A DNA stretch of 64,000 nucleotides, from positions 12,095,001 to 12,159,000 of the forward strand of contig OX291547.1 in assembly GCA_946406115.1 (NCBI GenBank), given 5' to 3'. The notes below the pieces were generated by a model. The model searched no databases, was not told the origin of the DNA, and was given only the letters and a program-made list of their open reading frames with translations. Position 1 is the first letter of the stretch. Every line of letters starts with the position of its first letter. The DNA is from Apoda limacodes (Eukaryota > Arthropoda > Insecta > Lepidoptera > Limacodidae). The position numbers and the translations under genes are program-made. This document shows, one piece after another, positions 10,912 through 21,856 of this stretch.

Positions 10912-10989
10912 ATGATGTGTCAAATATGTGATTTACATGTTAACCAAAGATTCTATGCTCAGCACTTACGATCTAAGAAACACAAATAG
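10912..10989 (+). CDS. C2H2-type zinc-finger peptide at the start of the PolB element
   Basis: A short frame reads CQICDLHVNQRFYAQHLRSK followed by KHK and stop. Cysteines spaced CxxC, an 11-residue linker and histidines spaced Hx5H fit a single C2H2 finger. In the family it seems to lie 5' of the polymerase frame and may be part of a larger N-terminal region or an upstream exon. In copy 2 the same finger has CQIY and AQQ, so two zinc ligands are lost there. Upstream residues are basic (SLKRKADNS in copy 2). Its role is unknown; a nucleic-acid-binding function is an inference from the finger and the basic flank. Confidence 0.45.
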   Translation: MMCQICDLHVNQRFYAQHLRSKKHK

Positions 10990-11279
10990 AAATGTCTTAT
11001 TCTTAATCATAATTTACTTTATGTGTCTGTTATATCATTCGTGAAGTAATAATAGCAGCAATTGAAGAATTAATACTATTTTATTATTCATGCAGATTTT
11101 GATCAGGAAACAAAAGATTTAAAAAATTCTTTTGAATTTTTAAATTTGACTATTAGGAATTGGATAAAAATTGGTGAATTAGAAAATTATTCAGAACCTT
11201 TAAGTGATGACATTAAAAAATAAAATGTGTAATGACACATAGTGATTTAGAAAAAAAAGAAAATGGTAGACCTTAAAAA

Positions 11280-13332
11280 AAAACAGTTCTTAGAAATGCA
11301 TGTTAATAAGTTCAATCCCTTACGGGGATCTTCGTATATTCGTAAAAAAGAACGACCAACAATGTTTTAAGTGGACTATATCCTACAAATACACATTCCG
11401 ATAGGGTATCATCATACTTGAGGCATGAAAAGAAACTAACGTTTAATAATATTCAGCTCCCAATCAAATTATCTGATATACCCAAGGTAGAAAAACAAAA
11501 TGACATTAGCATTAATATGTTTGAATTAGAGTTTCACTAAGAAAAAAAAACTTCACAAAATGTTCTAATTAATTACAAATTAACTTATTATTTTTAAACA
11601 ATGGTTGAAATGGTCATTATTGTATTTATCACGCTTGGTGAATAAACAAATAACAAATCGAAATGACGCTATTCATATCTGGGCCGGTTGCCGTATCTAA
11701 TTTTAATCTAAAGTTAATTTAATTAATCACCAGAAACATCACTGTGCTCAAATTGTTACTGAATAACTAGGAATTCATAAAAAAGAAAAATATTGGTTTA
11801 ATAGGGAAACAAATAATGATGAAATCTATTTTGATAAATTTTAAAGAATATTAAAATTACATTTTATAATATATGCAGACTTTGTAGCTCATTTAAAACC
11901 CGTCACCTATTGTGTCCCTGATCCATCGAAGTCATATACGTAAACAATACATGAACATGTAGTTTGTTCTTATGGATACTATATAAAATGTTCATATGAT
12001 GATAAACTGTCTATATACAGAACATACTCAGAGCCTAATTGTACAAAAATGTTTATGGAAAGCATTAACAAAGATATAAGCAATATACATAGGATAAATT
12101 GTTTTCAAAAATGTCCGCTTTCTTTAACTAATGAAGAGAAGGTATCTATAAGACAATCGCAATTATGTTATATTAGGTGATGAAATCACAGTAGACTATG
12201 ACTGGAATACTAGTAATTTTAGAGGTGTTAGTCACGAATTATTTAGTAGCACAAAGTATCATGTTCCATTTTTCATTCCTATTCTATTTCACAATCTAAA
12301 CAATTATGATGCTCATTTTATTGTTCATGCTTTATATTTTAAAGATTGAGTTCATTTGCTGTTTTTAGATTATTTTTAATTTATGATCTACTAGAGTTTA
12401 GATATATAGAATATTATATAAAGACCAATTTGCAGAATTAAGAAATCAATTACAAACGAAAATGATTTTAATAAACTTATTAGGAAAGGTGTTTTTCTTC
12501 ATGAATTTGTTAATTCTTATGAGTCCTAAAAAATTACATCTATTTCAAATCAAGACGCTTTCTTTAACTCTTTAATACCAGTGTATCAAATTATAATTAT
12601 AAACATGCTCAAAACGATGTCAGCCCAATTTAAATGTAAAAATATGTTGGAATATTCCAATCTATATTTAAGAACTTATGTAATGCTACTCACTGATATT
12701 TCTGATAACTTTAGATTTTTTTATATCTAATGTGATATAATTGTAATTATTTATTTTGTTCTTTTTACACTAAGCCCTACACCTATCTATAATATATTTT
12801 TGCCACGAAAAATGAGCTCTATTTTAAAATTAACCTGTAACCTTAAGTACCCTGAGCATTTACATGATCTTAATTCAGATTTACCTTTATGCCCTGAAAA
12901 ACATTATAAACGGTTACGGTAAAGATAAGAAATTAGTATCAAATTTTATAATAAAACTAAAATATAATTTACTATAGAAATCTCAAACAATGTTTACAAC
13001 TTACTATGAAGTTAATTAGGGTTCATAGAGTTTTACAGTTTAAGCATAGTCCATAGTTGAAATATATATAGATTTAAATACACAAGTAAGAACTACAGCT
13101 AAAAGTGACTGAAAAAGATTTTTATAAATAATACATTCTTTGGTAAAACTATGGAAAATGTTGAAAAACGTGTATTTGTGAAAAAAAAGATATTTATTTG
13201 GAAAATTATAAGTCGTGTCTATGTATCACAAATGTAAATATTTCACGTGCAGAATTCGAAGTGTGAAACATACTATTTTACACAAAAAAACAAATAAACT
13301 TGTTGTAGACTTATAGTTCTCCAAATAAATTA
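11280..13332 (+). pseudogene. Family B DNA polymerase (protein-primed type), broken
   Basis: Recognisable pieces in plus-strand order: FNPLRGSSYI (about 11310), a hallmark of the N-terminus of these polymerases; KLSDIPKVEKQNDISINMF; FIIYADF near 11860; a cysteine/histidine region with YDWNTSNFRGVSH; the exonuclease motif FHNLNNYDAHFIV at 12287; ILEYSN-like sequence with LYLRTYVMLLTDI near 12680, where family members usually have an aspartate in place of the tyrosine; LHDLNSDLPLCPE; and FFGKTMENV in the palm at about 13140. In-frame TAA codons at 11764 and 11941, a frame break near 12178 and a further stop near 11840 destroy the product. Such enzymes replicate linear DNA from a terminal protein. 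The palm motif C region is not reached because the sequence folds back at 13333. Confidence 0.75.
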
Positions 13333-14340
13333 TGATACTTTGTGCTACTAAATAATTCGTGACTAACACCTCTAAAATTACTAGTATTCCAGTCATAGTC
13401 TACTGTGATTTCATCACCTAATATAACAAAATTGCGATTGTCTTATAGATTCCTTCTCTTCATTAGTTAAAGAAAGCGGACATTTTTGAAAACAATTTAT
13501 CCTATGTATATTGCTTATATCTTTGTTAATGCTTTCCATAAACATTTTTGTACAATTAGGCTCTGAGTATGTTCTGTATATAGACAGTTTATCATCATAT
13601 GAACATTTTATATAGTATCCATAAGAACAAACTACATGTTCATGTATTGTTTACGTATATGACTTCGATGGATCAGGGACACAATAGGTGACGGGTTTTA
13701 AATGAGCTACAAAGTCTGCATATATTATAAAATGTAATTTTAATATTCTTTAAAATTTATCAAAATAGATTTCATCATTATTTGTTTCCCTATTAAACCA
13801 ATATTTTTCTTTTTTATGAATTCCTAGTTATTCAGTAACAATTTGAGCACAGTGATGTTTCTGGTGATTAATTAAATTAACTTTAGATTAAAATTAGATA
13901 CGGCAACCGGCCCAGATATGAATAGCGTCATTTCGATTTGTTATTTATTTATTTACCAAGCGTGATAAATACAATAATGACCATTTCAACCATTGTTTAA
14001 AAATAATAAGTTAATTTGTAATTAATTAGAACATTTTGTGAAGTTTTTTTTTCTTAGTGAAACTCTAATTCAAACATATTAATGCTAATGTCATTTTGTT
14101 TTTCTACCTTGGGTATATCAGATAATTTGATTGGGAGCTGAATATTATTAAACGTTAGTTTCTTTTCATGCCTCAAGTATGATGATACCCTATCGGAATG
14201 TGTATTTGTAGGATATAGTCCACTTAAAACATTGTTGGTCGTTCTTTTTTACGAATATACGAAGATCCCCGTAAGGGATTGAACTTATTAACATGCATTT
14301 CTAAGAACTGTTTTTTTTTAAGGTCTACCATTTTCTTTTT
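13333..14340 (-). pseudogene. Inverted second copy of the PolB N-terminal half
   Basis: This is the reverse complement of about 11275-12265 with very few differences, and it carries the same stops (TAA at 13651-13653 and 13828-13830 on the minus strand, equal to 11941 and 11764). It ends at the fold-back junction right after the Cys/His region, so it lacks the rest of the exonuclease and all of the palm. It is not an independent gene. Confidence 0.75.
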
Positions 14341-15039
14341 TTTCTAAATCACTATGTGTCATTACACATTTTATTTTTTAATGTCATCACTTAAAGGTTC
14401 TGAATAATTTTCTAATTCACCAATTTTTATCCAATTCCTAATAGTCAAATTTAAAAATTCAAAAGAATTTTTTAAATCTTTTGTTTCCTGATCAAAATCT
14501 GCAAGAATAATAAAATAGTATTAATTCTTCAATTGCTGCTATTAATACTTCACGAATGATATAACAGACACATAAAGTAAATTATGATTAAGAATAAGAC
14601 ATTTCTATTTGTGTTTCTTAGATCGTAAGTGCTGAGCATAGAATCTTTGGTTCACATGTAAATCACATATTTGACACATCATGTTGACATCGATGCTAGT
14701 TGTAAATCTTTAACACTATTATCAGCTTTTCTCTTTAAACTTCGACCGACTGGAATTGAAGATTTTCTGTAGGTATAACATGTCAAGTCATATCAAGCGT
14801 GAACCGACACGTCTCCAGGTTAAGTTTTTGTAAAGCGTGAGTGGACACACCCCTAAAATCTTGAGATACACCCTCGGGGGACTAGTTTTTGGAATGTCAC
14901 AACCAACTACATTGTAATTAAATAGGAATAACTCAATTATGAACGGGGAAAAACATGATAACCCATTACGATAATGATGTAATTACATAACAAAACTAGA
15001 GACAAGTTATACACAGGAGCCACTGTGACGTCACGCGGT

Positions 15040-15195
15040 AGTTATGGTCAAGCGTGAGTCGACATACCCCAGACATAGGGGGTGGTTTTGAGAGTGGTCA
15101 AGCGCGAGTCGCCACAGCCCAGACACAGGGGGTGGTTTTGAGAGTGTTTAGAGGGCAGTGAGCCAGAACCAGGGGTGGTTTTTGGAGAATGGTCA
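15040..15195 (-). repeat. Subterminal 50-bp array, right arm (contracted)
   Basis: About two full units (GGTGGTTTTGAGAGTGGTCA and AGCGCGAGTCGCC) followed by an irregular outer part with CCAGAACCAGGGGTGGTTTT. That outer part also occurs at the outer edge of the left arm. The array is much shorter than the other two. Confidence 0.85.
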
Positions 15196-15896
15196 AACAC
15201 GAGTCGTACAGCGCAGAAAAGTAGTGAGCCAGAACCAACGAATCCCCTCTACTTACGTTATGCTTATGCCTGTTATGTCGTCTATGTCTGTTCACTGTAC
15301 ACAGTTCTTTCAGTTGGAATGACTTCACAAGATTCGCTGCTGGCTAAAATTTACTTACATACACATTAATGTCGCAACAACTTTCTTGCAGTTTAACATG
15401 TCCGATTCGGAAACATTTTCAAATGCATTATTACCGAAATCTAAATAGTCTTCCCTACCCCTTAGAATCTGCAGTGGAAGATATTTTGAGTCCTTTTGCG
15501 ACCACATTTGAATTTTGTAACCTCGCGAATCATAGGCTTTATGAAAACCAAGACCATCCAATCATCATCTAATTTCTTTGCATCAGCTCAATCTGGTCTG
15601 AGCTACTGCATTTAAACATCTGGGGTGGTACGGGTACATGTTTCGTATTATGATAAATCTAGTAAAAGCCCAAAGGTAGCTGATAAAATTTTAGTAAAGA
15701 TCTTCTTAATAAGTCTTTTTAATTTTATTTTTCTGTAAACTATAAAAATTGTGCAATACCATAAATCTTCACGACCACAAGAAACCAACTTAAAATTTTA
15801 CATTGACAGCTGACGTATAACTACGTTAAAAAAAAATACCATGCTATGGACCTGCGGCTTTTTGTAGTGAAGTTGTTTAAGTTAGATTATTTTAGA

Positions 15897-15994
15897 CTAG
15901 CTTTTGCACGCGGTTTCACCCGCCCTAAATTCGGTTATCGATGTAGGATTTATCAATAGATAGACACTAAAAAAGGTTAGACCATAAGAGCTTC
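15897..15994 (-). mobile_element. Helitron-like 3' end fragment
   Basis: CTAGCTTTTGCACGCGGTTT begins right after TTTTAGA. On the minus strand this gives a GC-rich stretch, a short spacer and terminal CTAG followed by T, the pattern of a Helitron 3' terminus. It matches the terminus at 50275. It stops where the next fold-back element starts. Confidence 0.5.
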
Positions 15995-16955
15995 TTTTCA
16001 CTAGTTTGAGATCCTTACAACCGGACAAGAAAGAGTCTACCTTGCAACTCGAAGTTCTAAACATTAACGTAAAATATTGGTAGCACCATATGTCGGTAAA
16101 ATATAAACTGTTTATTTTACAATGATTTTTTTCTCGAGAATTTTTGAAATTTGTTTTAAAGCTGTAATTTTTTTAAACTGTTATTTCGAATTAAAAAGCA
16201 CTTAAACACTTTTGCAGTTAAAAGTGCTTTTGACCGGGAGTTTTGACTGTAACATATCTACGAGTAACATCGATGGTAACATAACAAATGAAAAGATTCT
16301 TGTTCTTTATGAGAAGAACATAAACGTTTTTATTAATTCTCAAAAACTTGCACTCAAAAATGTTCAATTCTTATCTCCAAAGTTTTCAATTCGAAATAAC
16401 AGTTTAAAAAAATTACAGCTTTAAATAAATTTCAAAAATTCTCGAGAAGAAAATCATTGTAAAATAAACGGTTTTTTTTAATATTTATATTTACGTTCTC
16501 CGTTGCACTAAAAAAAACGCATAGTAGCATTATTTTTGTCTTAATTTTATAGGTGATTATACTTTTGACGTGACAACGTCTTATAAATTGGTTTGCCGGG
16601 TGACACTTCAAGAAACTGCGTTACGCTCCGCTCACGTTATGCGCTCACAATGAGAGCGAGTGAGAGGCACGCGCCCGCCTAAGAGCGAGAGAGACAGACA
16701 TAAAATCATTGTCACGTAAAACTTTCGCCCGTATACCGACTTTACAGGCAACCAGTTTTTATATAAAGAGATTTCTTTCAGCATCGTGTAAAAAAAATGC
16801 GAAAAAATACAAAATACCAGCGCTGATAGTCAGAATAAAATGATCAAAGTTTACCGACAGATGGTGCTACCAATATTTTACGTTAATGTTTAGAATTTCG
16901 AGTTGCAAGGTAGACTCTTACTTGTCCGGTTGTAAGGATCTCAAACTAGTGAAAA
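15995..16955. mobile_element. Fold-back element with nested inverted repeats
   Basis: The outer arms 15995-16100 and 16850-16955 are inverted copies of about 106 bp (CACTAGTTTGAGATCCTTAC at the edge, AACGTAAAATATTGGTAGCA inside). A second inverted pair lies inside the left part: 16110-16192 against 16388-16469 (TCTCGAGAA and CGAAATAACAGTTTAAA). A small hairpin (AAAGCACTT/AAGTGCTTT) lies at 16194-16231. The unpaired right interior holds ACGCTCCGCTCACGTTATGC, GC-richer than the rest. No transposase frame is visible, so it would be non-autonomous. Its superfamily is unknown. Confidence 0.6.
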
Positions 16956-16997
16956 ACAGTCAAAAATACTTCTGTCTAAACTAAAGACGTCGTTTCA

Positions 16998-17060
16998 TCA
17001 TCATCGTATCAGCTTAATCCGGTCCACTGCCACTGGGCATAAGCCTTTTTACACCACTTG
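16998..17060 (-). mobile_element. RTE-type LINE 3' tail fragment
   Basis: TCATCATCATCGTATCAGCT followed by TAATCCGGTCCACTGCCACT is, on the minus strand, the end sequence with ATGATGATGA repeats that I associate with insect RTE-type LINE tails. It is short and diverged. Confidence 0.4.
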
Positions 17061-17509
17061 TCGCGATCCTCTGGACTTAGACGTCTGTTAAGTCCGCGGT
17101 CTTAGACATCGTTTAAATCATTACTTCAATGATATATAACAAACGAATTCAAGAATATTGTTTTTACTTTTCTACTGTTCTTATATTCGAAGTAGTTTAT
17201 TTTCTTAAATAATGATGAAGTAAGAATAACGTTTGTCTTTCAATGTTGCAATTATTTGTTAAAATTTAAAAACTTTAATTAAAAATAGTCAAGGGAATAC
17301 TTATTTAAGAAAATACAATAAAAATAATAACAAAAAACTTTTTTTTATTCAATTAAATTTATTCGGTAAATCTCTTGCTGAAGAGTTTATTGGTTCGGTG
17401 TTTATAAGTTATATGTTAGCGCCACACATTTTAATGACATTGCAGCATTTAAAACAGCGTATTGTGTTGGAGTCTTCGTTTCTACTTAGAAGAGGGGCGT
17501 TTTGTTGAC

Positions 17510-17780
17510 AAACATTATACGCATTGAAGCCGCTCTATGCTTCTTTGGTCAACCTCTTTCTCAAAGTTGAACCTACCTAACTAGACTACTTGCCCTAGGT
17601 ATGTGTATTCGTCTACAACTTCGTGAGTAGCGTTCCCAACAACAACCGGTATAGGCGCGACATGGACATTTCGTTTTATCCATGTTCATTTTTAGGCCAA
17701 CCTGTTGGGAAACTCTGCTGAGGTCTCCGAGTATCGTGCCTAGGTCTTCCAGCGATTTTGCCATGACCACTATTTAGTCC
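17510..17780 (-). mobile_element. RTE-type LINE reverse transcriptase fragment
   Basis: The minus strand reads SLEDLGTILGDLSRVSQQVG, then LKMNMDKTK. After one frame shift it continues with a decayed VVDEYTYLGQVV and FNFEKEVDQR. These are the palm-to-thumb residues that follow the catalytic YADD in RTE-like reverse transcriptases. The YADD itself is not included. A separate plus-strand tail of a related element is at 19601-19845. Confidence 0.7.
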
Positions 17781-17802
17781 GCTTAAATTCAGTAATCGGT
17801 GT

Positions 17803-17836
17803 GGAATTTACTTTTGCATTTATAATATTAGTATGG
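17803..17836 (-). mobile_element. Helitron-like 5' end fragment
   Basis: CTTTTGCATTTATAATATTA followed by GTATGGA, read on the minus strand, gives a TC-start and ACTAATATTATAAATGC. That resembles the 5' end of the short Helitron-like repeat at 25905-26180. Only the terminus is left. Confidence 0.35.
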
Positions 17837-18257
17837 ACACAGATTATATAATACTATGTATGGATTAGTATGGATATGGATTCATTTTTCATGCGACTGG
17901 GCCACGGGTCACGGGTAATATTAACATTATCTGTCTTAAAATGTTCCAAGGGTAAACACTTTGCTGTACGACCTATCGATTACAATTCATTATAAAGCTG
18001 TATATTAATTTAACAGCATTTTTTTGATAAAGATGCAAATCTTTTATCTTGAAGTAACTTATTTTTATCGTAATCTTGCAAGATTGCCCTCATGATTTCC
18101 CTGGAGTGTCAGCCAGATACCTGCTCATCTGCATGCATAAATCTGTCGCTGTGGATTACTTAGCGAGATGTAAATTTTCCGTAAATTATTAACAAAAACA
18201 ACAACAAAATTTAAAGTGTACTGTTTTGCTGTTACTAAACTTTAGATTTCGTATTTA

Positions 18258-18425
18258 CTAGCTTATTATTGCGACTTCGTCTGCGTAAACTTGTATAAAT
18301 ACTGTTTGTTGTCTGTTATGGTTAGAACTCTCATACAAATATTTATTCTCTATTTTGCTCTCTACGTTGGTGGCTTGAAAAGGGTTGATTTTGAAAAGGG
18401 TGCAACAAGTAAATTTTAATTATCA
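18258..18425 (-). mobile_element. Helitron-like 3' end fragment
   Basis: CTAGCTTATTATTGCGACTT followed by CGTCTGCGT again gives a minus-strand CTAG terminus with an adjacent GC-rich stretch. The GGTTGATTTTGAAAAGGG interior is also of the kind found in these repeats. Confidence 0.4.
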
Positions 18426-19030
18426 ATCTAAAGGCCAAATATATTTTTTTTGCGTTTGCTTCAAACGTTACGGACCTTCATACAAAACCCCCATTTTCGC
18501 TGTTTCGAAATCGCTGCAGAATCGTTTGCCATCATTTTTAGAGCGACGTCTGTGCGTGCGTGTGTGTGTGGAGTATGTGTGTATGAATGTATGTCAGTTA
18601 GCTTTTTAGCCCCGCGATATCTCAAGAACCAATGGACATACGCATATTTCGTGACCATGTTAATCAATTCGCCACGTCATCACTTACATCAGAAAGCAAA
18701 ATCGGTCGAGCGGTTTGTTTTTATCGCTAAAAAACTGATTTTTTTAAAGACGCAATAATAATCTTCATGTACAATTTTAGGTAAAATGGGTGGTTAGGGG
18801 TTTTCGAAGGCGCTTATTTCGAATCCTTATCAGTTTTTCGAAATTCAAAATGGCGGACATTTTTTTTGCGAAAATCTTGTAAGTTCGATGAAACTTAGTT
18901 TTAAGGGGGATTAGACATAGACAATTATGAATAACTATTCTCAAATATAAAAAAATATTCTCAAGGGAAGTTGCTCGTGCAGCACTTGCTACTAATTAAA
19001 CTAATTTTTTAACATTACGGATGAACAATG
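18426..19030. other. Diverged repeat-like sequence, no gene
   Basis: Contains a short (GTGTGT) tract at about 18556 and AGCCCCGCGATATCTCAAGA. The overlapping frames of 60-102 codons on both strands are not conserved in character and I do not accept them. Confidence 0.4.
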
Positions 19031-19550
19031 GATAAAAAAAACCGGCCAATTGCGAGTTGGACTCGCGCACTGAGGGTTCCGTACCTACCAGTTTTTATGT
19101 AATCTACAAACACAAACAAAAATATTTTTATATTTGAGTTGATTGAATGAAAGGTAAATTGCGGTTTACGATTTATGACGTATTAAAAAAAAACTACTTA
19201 CTAGATCTCGTTCAAACCAATTTTCGGTGGAAGTTTGCATGGTAATGTGCATCATATATTTTTTTTAGTTTTATCATTCTCTTATTTTAGAAGTTACAGG
19301 GGGGGACACATTTTACCACTTTGGAAGTGTCTCTTGCGCAATATATTCAGTTTAGAACAAAATGATAGTAGAAACCTCAATAATACCATTTTTGAAGAAC
19401 TATCCATAAATACCCCACACGTATGGGTTTGATGAAAAAAAAATGTATGAGTTTCAGTTCTAAGTATGGGGAACCCCAAAAATTTATTGTTTTTTTTTCT
19501 ATTTTTGTGAGAAAATTTTAATGAGGTTTACAGAATACTAACTTCAAACA
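19031..19550 (+). repeat. SINE-like repeat, 3'-truncated
   Basis: Starts AACCGGCCAATTGCGAGTTG and follows 9097-9723 closely for about 450 bp, then ends near GAGGTTTACAGAATACTAAC without the usual GGAACCCTAAAAA end. A few deletions separate the two copies. Confidence 0.75.
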
Positions 19551-19600
19551 TAATAACTTCAAAGACCTAAAATTTGCCGAAGAACCAAAGTTACCGACTT

Positions 19601-19845
19601 AGCTCAAAAAGTTAGCAAGCTGAAGAGGCAACAGGCAGGCCACATCGCTCGTCGAATCAATAACCGATGGGGAAGAAAGGCTCTCGAGTGGCGACCACGG
19701 ATTGGAAAACACAGGGTGGGACGGCCTCCTACCAGGTGGACAGACGAGTTAGTTAAAGCAGCAGGAAGCTGATGGGTGCTTGGAGCCATATGGGGGAGGC
19801 AAACGTATAGCAGTGGACGTCTTCCAGCTGAAAATAACTGACTTT
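19601..19845 (+). mobile_element. 3' end of an RTE-type LINE
   Basis: The plus strand reads KVSKLKRQQAGHIARRINNR, then WGRKALEWRPR and GRPPTRWTDELVKAAGS. After a stop it continues with a decayed GRQTYSSG. AGHIARR and GRPPTRWxDEL are typical of the C-terminus of RTE-like ORF2. The upstream RT is absent. Confidence 0.75.
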
Positions 19846-19920
19846 AGGGCAGGTGAAACCGCGGGCAAATTTTAAATATAGGGGTCAGTTTTGTGGGGTA
19901 CATTAGAAACTATACCATAT

Positions 19921-20480
19921 GACATCAAATGAAAGGGCTTGTTTTGAGACAAATATATATGTAAATATAATTTTAAAGTAAAAAGTTTAAAAGAAATTTA
20001 CGAAAGTAGATAAAACTGGCAATGCCCTTGTCTCCGAAACGAATGAACCTAAAATTTTGGAAAAAAATACAGAGTACAGGTCTTAACCTATAGATTACAA
20101 AAAAACCTATAAGAAGTACCTATATAGTCTCATAATAACATGGGAAATCTCTTAATATTGGGCATTGGTACAAACTCAAAAAATTTACAGTTTGCAAACA
20201 GTATCGTGTAACATACGTAGTATTTGTTTCCTCGATATATATAGAAGTTTTCTCTATGATAACAATTGAAAGGGCTTGTTGTGAGTGTCTCTATTTTTTT
20301 CTATAATTAAAATAAATGTTTTAAAGTTATTTTAGGAAATAGATAAAGATTGACCTTTCCCCAAAAAAAAAATTCAGACATTGTTACCTATAGTATATAA
20401 CCTATAAACAAGAATACTTATGAGAATTATAAGGTCTTAAAATAACATGGTAAATCTCCTAATACTGGGCAGTAGTAGCA
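19921..20480. repeat. Diverged tandem duplication, period about 305-340 bp
   Basis: TGAAAGGGCTTGTTTTGAG at 19930 and the AATAACATGGGAAATCTC block at 20134 recur as TTGAAAGGGCTTGTTGTGAG at 20267 and AATAACATGGTAAATCTCC at 20441. No gene is present. Confidence 0.6.
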
Positions 20481-21856
20481 GTAATATTACTAAAGTGCTG
20501 TCTTTAGTTAGATTGTAATGAAAATTTACATATATGGTTCTTTTACAAAACCGGTTCATTAGGTTTATTCGGCTGAGCCCCAACAGTGAAGACGTATGAG
20601 GCAGGTAGGTCATTCACAATGACAAACTGATACCTATGGGATACGTTAAGTATTTGGATATCTATCTATGTAAAGAAATCCTTTTCATTTGCCGAAGTAC
20701 CAGATCCGATACTATGGAGCTAACATATAACTTGGTGGCAATAATATCGCGATCGTTATTAAATAGTAAAAATATGTCAGTCCCCTAAAGATTAAATGCT
20801 TTCTACAGAATGCCATCACCATAATATTCCTGAAGGTGCTGTGAGAGGCTACGAAGTGACATAAACCAGATAGCGGGCATGCACCATCATTCGAAGCATT
20901 TTTAAGACAACCTACGACCGCCAATCGAATACAAAACAAATAAAACAACTAGGTTTGTCTCCGTCCTCGCAACCCCGCTCGTATCACCAACGATAACAGA
21001 CCCTTGCACGTTAAGGGTCGATAACTGGTTCAGGGTCAAATTTGCAATTTATACACCAAGAATAAACAAATTAAGACACAAAGCCACAAAATCGAAGCAT
21101 CCTCATTAGTAGGTACAAATATATATACCTACTTCTTTTGTTCTCGATTCCATAATATATTTTCCAAATTCACGTAGCTCGCCAGTTCTGTGCGTCCGTT
21201 GTCACTAAGTGCTTTAGTTAGGGCAAGTATCCCTAATGATATTAGCAAAGTTGTTTCGAGGAAAGGCGTCGGCCGATCCCTTTAAACTTATCTCTGTCAT
21301 TTAGCTGTTAAAAGAACGTGGTTGCTCTTTGAATGGGTAATAAGATTTTTATTAAAATTCCTTGCCCTTGCCTTGTTATTACTGTTGCTTATTCTGAATA
21401 ACGTCCTTTGTTCGGTCGCATTCTAAATTCAAAGCCTTTGTTAACATTTATATGGAAGGCTTATGTATAATGATTTTTTTTAAATATAATAGATATGTTG
21501 CTTCCGTTAAAGAAATATGGTCGTTTTCACCATATTTTGTCTATTGGATAAGTGTTTGTTAAGTTGTATTTCGTACTCAGTTATACAAATACATTATTTA
21601 CCATCACACTTACTCGAAAACAGTATCATTACGTGCAGAAAAAGCGGGTGCTATGACCTTCATTACTCCCACGGGCTTTTTCTTCGTAAATTTTATTTTA
21701 TATAAGCAAAGCTCGCGTGCATAGAACCCACGAGCGGTAATGAAATTGACACGCCTATTCTATCAAGTATGTATAAGAGCTATATTGTTGTTCTTAGCAC
21801 GAACTACACGCATACTACAAGCGAGCAATAATTACCTATAAACTTTTAACTTTATA
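20481..21856. other. Mostly unique spacer
   Basis: No gene or repeat family is recognised. The part around 21170-21330 (with GAAAGGCGTCGGCCGATCCC) is less AT-rich and of higher complexity. It could be conserved noncoding DNA, but I cannot test that here. Confidence 0.4.

Larger units (their letters stand above)
10070..15253 (+). mobile_element. Polinton/Maverick-like PolB element in giant fold-back form (copy 1)
   Basis: Two inverted arms, about 10070-12265 and 13333-15253, flank a loop of about 1.07 kb. Long tracts compared by eye are almost identical. From its left end the element reads in order: subterminal 50-bp array, zinc-finger frame, PolB on the plus strand. PolB continues through the loop. 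At 13333 the sequence turns back into an inverted copy of the first 2 kb instead of reaching the far end seen in copy 2 (33978-37718). The right outer end, AGTAGAGGGGATTCGTTGG read inward from 15253, matches the terminal repeat of copy 2. The left outer end lacks those roughly 30 bases and begins within TCACCAACTTTTCTG. No integrase, packaging ATPase or capsid gene is present. Confidence 0.75.

Noticed and set aside
12266..13332. Independent second gene in the loop of the palindrome
   Set aside because: The loop aligns with the continuation of PolB in copy 2 (about 34320-35420 reversed), so it is the same pseudogene.
15098..15328. Frames spanning the right end of the PolB fold-back
   Set aside because: They cross the element boundary at 15253 and consist largely of array sequence.
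20990..21050. Possible tRNA-like segment (GTTAAGGGTCGATAACTGGTTCAGGG)
   Set aside because: No acceptor stem, no good A box and no standard TTCRANNC B box; only a short GACCCTT/AAGGGTC hairpin.
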